From the NCBI GenBank assembly GCA_015063845.1, contig SVTJ01000004.1, positions 61,686 through 125,685 of the forward strand: DNA of 64,000 nt, given 5' to 3'. The translations under genes and the position numbers were made by a program. Position 1 is the first letter of the stretch, and each line of letters begins with the position of its first letter. A model generated the notes under the pieces. It was given only the letters and a program-made list of their open reading frames with translations, ran no database searches and had not been told where the DNA came from. This document shows positions 9,401 through 16,580 of this stretch, piece after piece. This DNA comes from Oscillospiraceae bacterium (GTDB taxonomy: Bacteria; Bacillota; Clostridia; Oscillospirales; CAG-272).

Positions 9401-10828
9401 GGTTATGATACTCATTATACAGGCATAATCGAGTACGACTACACGGTCTCTCACTACAATCTTCCTACCGCAGCTCTTGAGAATATATACTCACTAAGAG
9501 GAAATCTTGGTGAATATACAAGCTACGAGCAGGATTACAGAGACTTCGTTGATCTAAACTATCTTGATATACCGACAAGTACAAAGGCGTATATGTTGAC
9601 GGTCATAGCAGAGCAGGGCTTTGATATAAATGACGGAAGCGTTATTTATAAGATAGCGAGCTATATCAGAAACAGCGCGACGTATAATCTTGCTTATGAC
9701 ACGGCGCTTGATACAAGCGGAGACGTGGCAGTTGAATTCCTTAGGACCTACAAAGAGGGTGTATGCCGTCATTACGCTACATCTGCCGTTATGCTTTACA
9801 GAGCTCTCGGTATTCCCGCGCGATATGTGACGGGATATATGGTAAATACAGAGGCTGGTGTTTGGACAAACGTTACGACTCCCGGACACGCTTGGGTAGA
9901 GGTATATATCTACGGTGTCGGTTGGATACAGGTAGAGGTCACCGGATCAATGTCTGGCACGGGAAGCATTCGTCCGAAGCTGGAGCTGATCCCCGAATAT
10001 CAAAGCAAAGCATATGACGGTGAGCCTCTCGAGGCAAAGAACGAGCTTGATATAACAGCAAGCCTTAAGGCTTTGTTGGATGAGGGCTATACGTTCGACG
10101 TTGTGATAAGAGGCAGTCAGACAGATGTGGGACGCGGAGCAAGCACCATTAGCGAGTTTAAGCTGTATGACCCTGACGGAAATGATGTTACGGAGAACTT
10201 CGATATAGATTATAAGGAAGGTGTTCTCGAGGTATTTCCTGCGGATAAAAAGACAATCACCGTACTGCTTTATGAGCTTGAACGTGAGTATAACGGTAAG
10301 GTCTTTGCGTTTGGAGGCAGAGACTGGGAGGCTCTCGACTTAGAGAGCGGACTTAGTCTTGAGCTTGAGCTTGATATTTGGCTTATCGACGTTGGTTGTT
10401 TGACCATTAGCGATATAAACGGAAATATTGAAAAATACGCAACCTTTACTGTCAAGGACAGCAACGGAAATGACGTTACTTCAAAATACAGACTTGTATT
10501 TGACGCTTCAAATCCCGATGGAACAGAATATATTCCAATAAATATCATTTCCAGGGATATAGAGATAACGGCTGCGAGCGAAAGTAAGACGTATGACGGT
10601 GAGCTACTTGTAAATTCAAAGGTTTCCGTGACCATGGGTAGCCTTGCCGAAGGACATACCCTGTATGCTATCGCAAGAGGAAGTATTACGGACGTTGGTG
10701 AAGTTATCAACGATATAGACTTGTCTACCGTAATGATACTCGACGCCGTCGGAAACGACGTTACCAAAAACTATCGTATAGTTCCTATTTCAGGAATTTT
10801 AGAGGTCGTTGAATCCGAGGAAGACTGA
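6419..10828 (+). CDS. giant membrane-anchored transglutaminase-like protein with about 12 YDG/MBG repeats
   Basis: A 1469-residue paralog of the preceding protein. It has a membrane helix at about 18-44, then about nine YDG/MBG-type repeats of 75-95 residues (each with YDG/YNG near the start, DVTSNY-like near the middle-end and a GTLEV strand), a transglutaminase-like core near 1050-1180, and three more repeats. The core shows GVCRHYA (C1116), GIPARY and HAWVEVY (H1157). As in the paralog, the canonical Asp is Glu (E1173). No C-terminal anchor is visible, so the N-terminal helix must hold it. It starts at ATG 6419 with AAGGA upstream. It is the last gene of the operon, ending before a strong terminator. 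It may span the cell wall, with the repeats acting as stalk or adhesion modules (inference). Confidence 0.8.
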   Translation: MQYDNYEQRIKRVARVLSVIVRLLPIIIPTVCLIIAGVSTLLAVKGTVGEVTVSTQITYGQSIKCEASAFMSDVSYEYAADPNGEWIAQAPTFPGTYYVRAVGEGSFGTVKHSAEVQFAILPKTIDVSPSPSVVYGETPTLTGSLEYGDQLVCDKFEYADILADKTLVTPVASSVRIVDANGNDVSNAYNINIVPASVKIVPRKITVTVEDSSTVYNGKDFSFDKYELTGGELVNGDNLIAVFDKSIKDVGTIKNVPASLKVVTADGKDATSKYTITQNVGTLSVEKRTVVIKTGDYTATYDGEDHKFYEYEIDPSTPLAKNHTSIVTSGTVVKNSGEYDNILEIKIVDAYGEDKTSNHSMFFERGTLKIEKCVLTVVTSNETWIYDSSIHSGDVKEVRNVGYMQTWHASSFATIRNVGTVTNSVKITVFDFYGRDTTSNYIIDEQFGTLEVTKRTVRIKTRDYHGTYNGKEQKNWYWDVTVGAFQGDDVFKIISGTAHTDVINTQNEIFEYTITNPHTGEDVSECYDLGDFETGTFTISQNYISIKPEDVAVTYDGKAHGPTDIQIISTQWSVPTNHTITCQMSGTRTDVGETLSYIVDGSVVIKDENGRDITHNYNVSYDATGTITITQRLVYVETKSATKMYDGTPLTKHEHTVAAPTEDCGLVEGHELSLDGAYTGTQTNVGISDNTATLSNMVITHNGKDVTSNYNIKLTCGTLEVTKRPITVESYSAEKKYDGTPLTAGGGVSDSTEYPIVQGHNLFLDITGTRTSIGKSNNNIVCENTVITDENGTPVTDNYEISYVQGELVVKPWAIITISSESDEKAYDGTPLTNHNYTITYTDGALKEGHSEPVVTVTGTRTEVGISKNTFSVGTIKDEFGNSATAYYTIRRVYGTLEVYEPKEYKITVAKVLSDKGGLMYLRQNSYGVYNGTTGWGSSLDYGTTLPGGYSYNYLTSFALKNFGVTERIAQIDLITENYMLPYYIGTSGNNTVPGYDTHYTGIIEYDYTVSHYNLPTAALENIYSLRGNLGEYTSYEQDYRDFVDLNYLDIPTSTKAYMLTVIAEQGFDINDGSVIYKIASYIRNSATYNLAYDTALDTSGDVAVEFLRTYKEGVCRHYATSAVMLYRALGIPARYVTGYMVNTEAGVWTNVTTPGHAWVEVYIYGVGWIQVEVTGSMSGTGSIRPKLELIPEYQSKAYDGEPLEAKNELDITASLKALLDEGYTFDVVIRGSQTDVGRGASTISEFKLYDPDGNDVTENFDIDYKEGVLEVFPADKKTITVLLYELEREYNGKVFAFGGRDWEALDLESGLSLELELDIWLIDVGCLTISDINGNIEKYATFTVKDSNGNDVTSKYRLVFDASNPDGTEYIPINIISRDIEITAASESKTYDGELLVNSKVSVTMGSLAEGHTLYAIARGSITDVGEVINDIDLSTVMILDAVGNDVTKNYRIVPISGILEVVESEED

Positions 10829-10839
10829 TAACAAAAATT

Positions 10840-10874
10840 CCCCGCAAGGCGAAAGCCTTGCGGGGACATTTTTT
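10840..10874. terminator. bidirectional intrinsic terminator
   Basis: An 11-bp stem CCCCGCAAGGC / GCCTTGCGGGG with a GAAA loop is followed by six T on the plus strand. The minus strand also has a T-rich tail. It ends the transglutaminase operon and overlaps the stop codon of the convergent LRR gene. Confidence 0.9.
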
Positions 10875-13500
10875 ATGTGCGAGTATAATAGTTTTGAGAG
10901 TCCTTTCCAAGATGAGCAGCTGCATCGGAGGGAGTTCCGAAAACAGTACTGTCAAAGGGCGCTGGAGTATTTGTCAGCGCATCGTAAGCACTCCAACCGT
11001 TAGGTTCTATAAAGGTTACAGATGTGAGCGTGGGGGTCGTATCGCTTTGATAAAATGCAGCCTTTCCAATATTCTTGACGTTTGCGGGAATGACGACGTC
11101 GATAAGCGAACATTTGGCAAATGCGCTATCTCCTATGCGTGTAACACCCACGGGGATATTTATGCTTGTGAGGGCGTGGCAGCCGTCGAACGTGTGATCG
11201 GCTATCTCTGTTATTCCCGAGGGGAGCGTTATGTTTTGCAAGGACGAACAGCCCATAAAGGCTCTTGCACCTATTGACGTTATGTTTTGGTGCAAAACCA
11301 CACTTGAAAGAGACGCACACCCTTCGAACATAGAGTCTGTTATTACAGTTACGTTGTTTGGAATGGTGACTGCTGTAATAAGAGTATTTCCTGTGAATGC
11401 ATTAGGATCGATCGAGGTAACGTAGCTCGGAATTATTGAATTCGCAGTGCCCAAGAGCAGAGCATTTGAGGACTTGAGTATGAGACAGTTTCCGTCTATT
11501 TTATACTTTGAGTTTTCTCCCAAGAGCGAAATATTCTTAAGCTTGTTTTCGAAGGACATATTTGTGTTATGAGTAACGAAATCCGTCATAGAGGCAGGGA
11601 GGGTTATATCCTCAATGTGTTGACATTTATAAAAGGCTGTCCAGTAATCTATCGATGAGCCGCCTGTGATAACGACTTTTTTGAGTGCTGTGGGAACGAC
11701 AGCTGATTGCTTTGAGTAACTTATTGCGCCGAATATGTGACCGATATATTCATTTCCCTCATCAACTCTTGTTTCTCCCAGAAAGGGAAGAGTAAGTGAA
11801 GATATGGAGTTACAGCCTTTGAACGCCCCTGCTTCTATGCGTGTAACAACGTTTTTGGGAATCACAAGCTCTGTGATTCTCGTGCAATTCTCGAATGCCG
11901 AAGCTTCAATAGACAGTATCTTTCCGCGTAGAGATATACTTTTGAGGCTTGTACAGTTAGCAAATGCACCGCTATTAAGAATCGTATTGTCTCCATTTAT
12001 GCTGACATATCTAATAGAGGAACAGCTCTTGAACGCAGAATCTCCGATCATCTTAGCGTTGGGTCCAAGATGAATTTCTTTTATGTGGTGCTGGTTTTCA
12101 AAGGCATTTGCCGAAACGGGCATATCGATGTAAATAACAGTATCGTTGCAATTTCCGATCCCTACTACTTTTCCGTTGGAGATATTAAGTCCTGCCGACG
12201 TTGCGGGAGAGGTGAAATCGCACTCGACCTTGTGTGTGCCGTTTGCATACTTATACGTACCTACCAGCGTAAGTGTCTTAGCATATGGCATATCGCTTAT
12301 TACCGTTGTATCAATGGCAAGGTCGCGCAGCTTGGTGTCGCCGTCATATAAAGCCAAGCTTTCAAATGTATGTCCTTCGGGGAATACCTTGTGCCATTTT
12401 GGTGATATAGTCAAATTCCAACCGTCGTTCTTTGTGTTGAATTCAACTGCATTGACGGTAGTTACATTTTTGCTCAGCAGTACGTGCGCTACCTCGCCTT
12501 GACCGTCAATGGCATCATATACGGCAACAACGGTATAAGTGTACGTCTTGTTTGATACAAGACCGCTGAATAGCGCGAAGCGTCCCTCGGTGAGAACTAC
12601 TTTTTGCACTACCGTCTCTCCATCAAGAAGCACGGCGTGGAGCTTGTCCTCTCCCTTTATGAGTCCAAGCGTATCGGTAACGCTTACGTCAAGCGCGAGA
12701 TGATTGAAACCGACGACGTCGGAGTTGACCGTAACCGTAGGCTGGGCTTCGGGCGTAATGTTTACGGTGACAGTCTTTTCTCCGCTCATACGAACGTCCT
12801 TTATTCGGTCGCCGTCAACGTATTTTATAGCGTCGATCGTATACTGCTGAACGCCCTGTACGTCGCCAACATTATATTTGAGTATAAGTGTTTCGAGAGT
12901 TGAGCCGTCCTCGAACATATGAGAAGCGTACTTAACACCGTTAAGTGTGAATGATAGAATTTCAAAGTCGTCAGGGTTATCGATATGGATGAGTATGTAG
13001 ATATCCTCGTTTTTCTTTGCGTAATATTCTTGGATAGCTCCCTCGACAACGGGGAATACGCTGTCAACAGCCTGCTCGGCACTCTGCTGCTCTTCGGCGC
13101 TTGTGTCGGTGGATGTGTTTTCTTTTGTTTCGGTATTACTTGTTTCTTCCGCCTCGGGCTCTCCAAGTATTGAAACGTGATATTCCGATGCGCTCAAAAA
13201 TGAGATGCCGGATCTGCCTTCAATGCTTGCGGCATCAGGAGTGATGGGAGATGAGTTGGAGACCGTCATACCCGTATATACTGGCACTTGTTTTCCGTTG
13301 ATAATGAATATAAATACTGTCGTAAACAAAAACAGGAAGCAAGCAGCCGCCGCACATACCGAAATGATCGCTTTTCTGTGGGAAGCATTGCCTTTTTTGT
13401 CCCACAACTTGAAGCGCTTGATGAGGTGCTTGTCGATTATGCTTCGGTCGATACCCGAGATAATATCAATTATAAAATTATCTTTTTTGTTATTTGACAT
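10873..13500 (-). CDS. membrane-spanning LRR_5 (BspA-type) protein, probable anti-sigma/sensor
   Basis: An 875-residue protein with a short basic cytosolic N-terminus (1-43), one membrane helix (about 44-67), a Ser/Thr/Glu-rich stalk, Ig-like beta regions (about 150-430) and a C-terminal run of BspA-type leucine-rich repeats (about 440-860). The repeats have the pattern I-x-A-F-x-x-C-x-x-L-x-x-I-x-L-P. The gene overlaps the ECF sigma gene by 11 bases. That layout, a short cytosolic segment plus a large ectodomain encoded beside a sigma factor, matches single-pass anti-sigma factors of Clostridia. The cytosolic part is too short to place in a named anti-sigma family by eye, so this role is inference. 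The ectodomain would sense a surface ligand. Only the sigma gene's promoter is visible. Confidence 0.75.
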   Translation of the reverse strand: MSNNKKDNFIIDIISGIDRSIIDKHLIKRFKLWDKKGNASHRKAIISVCAAAACFLFLFTTVFIFIINGKQVPVYTGMTVSNSSPITPDAASIEGRSGISFLSASEYHVSILGEPEAEETSNTETKENTSTDTSAEEQQSAEQAVDSVFPVVEGAIQEYYAKKNEDIYILIHIDNPDDFEILSFTLNGVKYASHMFEDGSTLETLILKYNVGDVQGVQQYTIDAIKYVDGDRIKDVRMSGEKTVTVNITPEAQPTVTVNSDVVGFNHLALDVSVTDTLGLIKGEDKLHAVLLDGETVVQKVVLTEGRFALFSGLVSNKTYTYTVVAVYDAIDGQGEVAHVLLSKNVTTVNAVEFNTKNDGWNLTISPKWHKVFPEGHTFESLALYDGDTKLRDLAIDTTVISDMPYAKTLTLVGTYKYANGTHKVECDFTSPATSAGLNISNGKVVGIGNCNDTVIYIDMPVSANAFENQHHIKEIHLGPNAKMIGDSAFKSCSSIRYVSINGDNTILNSGAFANCTSLKSISLRGKILSIEASAFENCTRITELVIPKNVVTRIEAGAFKGCNSISSLTLPFLGETRVDEGNEYIGHIFGAISYSKQSAVVPTALKKVVITGGSSIDYWTAFYKCQHIEDITLPASMTDFVTHNTNMSFENKLKNISLLGENSKYKIDGNCLILKSSNALLLGTANSIIPSYVTSIDPNAFTGNTLITAVTIPNNVTVITDSMFEGCASLSSVVLHQNITSIGARAFMGCSSLQNITLPSGITEIADHTFDGCHALTSINIPVGVTRIGDSAFAKCSLIDVVIPANVKNIGKAAFYQSDTTPTLTSVTFIEPNGWSAYDALTNTPAPFDSTVFGTPSDAAAHLGKDSQNYYTRT

Positions 13501-14092
13501 AATCGTATCCCTCCTTTATGAGGAGCTCTTTGAGACTGTTTCTTATAGCTGTAAGCTCACGGAATACCGTGCTTTCGCTGGTGTGAAGCATCTGCGCGAT
13601 GTTTGATATGCTGTCTGAGCAGTAGTATCTGCAAACGAAAATGAATGCGCGTCTTTCGGGGAGCGAGCGCAGAAAGTCACTGATAACTCTGCTAAGCTCC
13701 TCTAAAAGATATGCTTCCTCGGCGGATTCAGTGTAGGGAATGCAACCGTTAAGCTCATCGAGAGAAGTTTTAAATTCTGAAGGAACACGCTTGCTTGCAG
13801 TATTGTACTTGTATCGAACGACTGCTGTGTTTCTCATTATCTTAGACAAAAATATCTGAAATATAGATGGTCTGGTGGGCGGAATACTGTTCCATGTACC
13901 AAGATACGTATCGTTCAAGCATTCTTCGCAGTCAAGCTCGTCATGGAGAATGTTATACGCGATACTGTATAAATAACGCTTGTACTTTCGATCGGTTTCC
14001 GTGATAGCACTCTCGTTTCTCACCCAATACAGATCTATTATCTGCTCATCTGAAAGAAGAGCCGTGTCATTTGCCTGATTTTCTTTACTCAT
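13490..14092 (-). CDS. ECF-type RNA polymerase sigma factor
   Basis: A 200-residue sigma-70 family protein. Residues about 25-85 look like region 2, with an ECLNDTYLGTWNSIPP stretch near 58-73. Residues about 135-195 form region 4 with a helix-turn-helix (ISNIAQMLHTSESTVFRELT). There is no N-terminal region 1, as in ECF sigmas. The start at ATG 14092 is preceded by CGGAGGA. Its stop overlaps the start of the LRR membrane protein, so the pair is translationally coupled. A 30-bp motif 43 bases upstream is shared with the LRR lipoprotein gene, suggesting autoregulation. A vegetative-type promoter also lies further upstream. Confidence 0.88.
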   Translation of the reverse strand: MSKENQANDTALLSDEQIIDLYWVRNESAITETDRKYKRYLYSIAYNILHDELDCEECLNDTYLGTWNSIPPTRPSIFQIFLSKIMRNTAVVRYKYNTASKRVPSEFKTSLDELNGCIPYTESAEEAYLLEELSRVISDFLRSLPERRAFIFVCRYYCSDSISNIAQMLHTSESTVFRELTAIRNSLKELLIKEGYDYVK

Positions 14093-14134
14093 TTTGTGTC
14101 CTCCGTGAAAAAGTTATAAAAAGGTTCACTATAT

Positions 14135-14164
14135 TAAGTAAGTTTTTTCCTTAAAACCTTTCAC
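14135..14164 (-). promoter_or_regulatory. shared 30-bp motif, candidate ECF promoter (sigma gene copy)
   Basis: On the minus strand this reads GTGA-A-AGGTTT-N5-AAAAAAC-T-TACTTA. It matches 24 of 30 positions with the motif at 20417-20446. The near end is 43 bases from the start codon. Both copies are preceded by a T-tract and a G eight bases before GTGA. The -35-like AGGTTT and -10-like TACTTA are 13 bases apart. Confidence 0.6.
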
Positions 14165-14192
14165 GTTTTTGCAAAAAAATTATTTTTTTTAC

Positions 14193-14221
14193 ATTATATC
14201 ACAAAAATATACTTTTTTAAA
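14193..14221 (-). promoter_or_regulatory. possible vegetative promoter of the sigma operon
   Basis: The minus strand has TTTAAA, a 17-base spacer and TATAAT. The -35 is poor, the -10 perfect. It lies upstream of the shared motif and could give a basal transcript. Confidence 0.45.
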
Positions 14222-14235
14222 GTAAAAATTATAAA

Positions 14236-14261
14236 AACGGCAAGGAATCCTCCTTGCCGTT
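14236..14261 (-). terminator. orphan intrinsic terminator-like hairpin
   Basis: An 11-bp stem AACGGCAAGGA / TCCTTGCCGTT is followed on the minus strand by TTTTTA. It points leftward, yet no convincing minus-strand gene lies to its right. It may be the relic of a lost gene. The rest of 14262-14411 holds no supported gene. Confidence 0.5.
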
Positions 14262-14411
14262 GTATTGTTTTCGTGAAAGCTTTGATTCAGTGTGTAAGAA
14301 GAAGCATTGCCACAAACATCATAGCGAAGTGCTTCGAATATCTTTTTGCGAAGACCTGTGACAGTAAGAAGTATAAATGAAAAATTAATTGTATCAAAAA
14401 AAATAAATCTA

Positions 14412-14440
14412 TTGAAAAAGGAAGTTGGATAGTGTATAAT
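14412..14440 (+). promoter_or_regulatory. sigma-A-type promoter for the glycosidase-like gene
   Basis: TTGAAA, a 17-base spacer and TATAAT, about 25 bases upstream of the AAAAGGAG ribosome binding site of the gene at 14473. Confidence 0.75.
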
Positions 14441-14472
14441 ACATATAAATAACCGTTGGAAAAGGAGTATAT

Positions 14473-16518
14473 ATGAATAAGCAGACCAAGGGCATATCCT
14501 TTTTGAACCCCGTAAGAGTTGAGGGGGAATATCTCAAAAAGTGCGCTGAGTATGCAATAGAGCACGGCATAAAGCATTTTGAACTTGTTGGCCCTACGCA
14601 TGACCGCGTCAGAGGCAACTGCGACGGTATGATGTTTTACCGCAAATATTCGCAGTTTAACGATGAGAAGGATGCAGAGTACGTAGAATACTGCCAAAAG
14701 GTAGTCAACGAGGCTCTTGATATGGTTGCCGCTCACGGCATCAAGAGCTATTATTGGCATCACGAGTTGGAAATACCGCTTCGCTTCGACGAGGTGTATC
14801 CCGAGATACATAACGCGGACGGAGACGTTGAGGTAACTCATCCGCTTATCAAGGATTTCCTTGAGAATAAGATAGACGACTTTTTCCATGCCTATCCCAA
14901 TATGTCAGGTATCGTTCTTACGCTTCACGAAACCAGAATACCGCTTCTTAAGCTCAAAAATCAAAAGCTTGATAAGGTAGAGCGTGTAAGATACGTGACG
15001 GAGATACTTTATAACGCTTGTAAGAAAAACGGAAAAGAGCTTATAGTCCGCCCCTTTGCAAGTCTTGCTAAGGACTACGACGACCTTATGGATGCTTATG
15101 AGCGCATATCGAGCGAGCTTCTCGTCTGCGATAAGTGGACAAAATACGACTGGTCGCTTTTTAGACCCGCAAACCCATTCTTCGCAAGAATAAAGAATCC
15201 GCTTATCGTTGAAACGGATATCTTTGGCGAGTATTTTGGCAAGGGCTTTTTGCCCCTTATGCTTAAAGACCATATAATCAAAAGGGTGGAATACTGCAAC
15301 GGCTACGGGGTGCGCGGTTACGTTTCGCGTATCGACCGCGACGGATATATTCCTTTCGGTACACCCAACGAGGTAAACCTTGAGATAATGGATGCCGCGG
15401 TTGACGGCAGAGACGTTGATGCGGCAATAGACGCGTTCTTCACCCGTGAGTACGGTGAATACGGCGCAGTCGTAAAAGAGGCGATGAGCGGCACGGAGCA
15501 GCTTCAGATAAAGGCTATGCACGCTGAGGGAAAGATACTCCACTGGCTCAGCCGCTTCCCGACCTTGCCTGTAATGAAGAATAGCTATAGAATGTTCAGA
15601 AGCGACTTTGAGCTCACACAGGAGCAGCTTGCGGACGGATTTAAATATTTCCGCCCCGAGGTGGTGCTTAGAGATAAGGATGAGGCGATCGAGGCAATAG
15701 AGCAAAAGCTCGCTCTTGTTAAAACGCTTGAGGGCAAGCTTGATGCCGATAAATATTACAGCATCTATATGCGCTTTGCAAATTTCTGCTACGTTGCTAA
15801 AATCTTCAAGGAGCTTGCTAAGGTCTATATCGCCTGTGCGAGATACTTTGAGGATAACGATGAAAGCGCGCTTCCTGAGATATTTACGTCCATCGATAAG
15901 ATGACCGAGCTTGACGAGGCAGGATACGCCGAGCTTGGCAAGGACTGGTATTGCGAGGTGCTTGCGGTCAAGCCCAACAGCGCGTTTATGACCTACAGCC
16001 TTACGGTAAAATATACCGAGAGAATGAGCCAGGTACATTACCTTAAACAGATGCTTGGAAAAGCGGTAGAGCTTGAGGTAGAGGCAAGACGTGCGCTCTC
16101 CGAGCTTTCTCCTGTGGATTTTGTCGTAGCAGGCGGCTTTGGAGAGGGACACAACCGAAAGAGCGAGCCTAACTTTTCGGGTGCGCTCACTCTCGACGAC
16201 GGAAACTGCCGCACGGCGGGCTCGGAGAGGGGAGCTGCTTGGTCTGTGCTTAAGACACACGGTTGGTTCTCTTACGATATGAAGGTAAAGCAGGGCGTTG
16301 AAAACACCATCGTTATTCGCGGCAAGGGACATAACGGAACGTTCAGCATAGACCTTGCTATCGACGGTGATACGACGCGTCATAGCGTTACGGGGGACGG
16401 CATACAAGAGATATCAAGAACCTTTACTCCCAAGAACGGTGCCGAAAAGGTCACGGTGAGAATAGATAGAAATTCGGACGCTCTGCCGTTTGTCTATTCG
16501 CTTATGATAGTTAACTAA
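14473..16518 (+). CDS. putative glycoside-hydrolase-like TIM-barrel protein
   Basis: A 681-residue cytosolic protein without signal peptide, starting at ATG 14473 after AAAAGGAG. The N-terminal 300 residues look like a TIM barrel of the kind seen in alpha-glucuronidase-like or GH20-like enzymes. Strand-end motifs include HFELVGPTHDR, YYWHHELE and GIVLTLHETR (H152, E153). The middle is helical, and residues about 535-681 look like a beta-sandwich (GAAWSVLKTHGWFSYDMKV). I cannot name a CAZy family with certainty, and the acidic catalytic pair is not identified. It is a single-gene transcript between its own promoter and a terminator. A role in intracellular breakdown of uronic-acid or other oligosaccharides is inferred. 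Confidence 0.6.
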   Translation: MNKQTKGISFLNPVRVEGEYLKKCAEYAIEHGIKHFELVGPTHDRVRGNCDGMMFYRKYSQFNDEKDAEYVEYCQKVVNEALDMVAAHGIKSYYWHHELEIPLRFDEVYPEIHNADGDVEVTHPLIKDFLENKIDDFFHAYPNMSGIVLTLHETRIPLLKLKNQKLDKVERVRYVTEILYNACKKNGKELIVRPFASLAKDYDDLMDAYERISSELLVCDKWTKYDWSLFRPANPFFARIKNPLIVETDIFGEYFGKGFLPLMLKDHIIKRVEYCNGYGVRGYVSRIDRDGYIPFGTPNEVNLEIMDAAVDGRDVDAAIDAFFTREYGEYGAVVKEAMSGTEQLQIKAMHAEGKILHWLSRFPTLPVMKNSYRMFRSDFELTQEQLADGFKYFRPEVVLRDKDEAIEAIEQKLALVKTLEGKLDADKYYSIYMRFANFCYVAKIFKELAKVYIACARYFEDNDESALPEIFTSIDKMTELDEAGYAELGKDWYCEVLAVKPNSAFMTYSLTVKYTERMSQVHYLKQMLGKAVELEVEARRALSELSPVDFVVAGGFGEGHNRKSEPNFSGALTLDDGNCRTAGSERGAAWSVLKTHGWFSYDMKVKQGVENTIVIRGKGHNGTFSIDLAIDGDTTRHSVTGDGIQEISRTFTPKNGAEKVTVRIDRNSDALPFVYSLMIVN

Positions 16519-16529
16519 AACGCAGATAA

Positions 16530-16572
16530 AACAGCCAAGAGCTCGGCATTGCCGAGCTCTTGGCTGTTTTTG
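16530..16572. terminator. bidirectional intrinsic terminator
   Basis: An 18-bp perfect stem (16530-16547 with 16551-16568) has a 3-base loop and is followed by a T-run. It separates the convergent glycosidase-like and LRR-lipoprotein genes. Confidence 0.92.
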
Positions 16573-16580
16573 TTATAAAA

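Noticed and set aside
1..10830. Classical McrBC restriction system
   Set aside because: No nuclease motif was seen in the DUF2357-like protein, the ATPase is in the membrane, and the downstream genes are surface proteins.
14287..14889. 200-codon hydrophobic minus-strand frame
   Set aside because: It mostly overlaps the certain glycosidase-like gene and has no start signal. Only its tail is kept as a hint of a relic.
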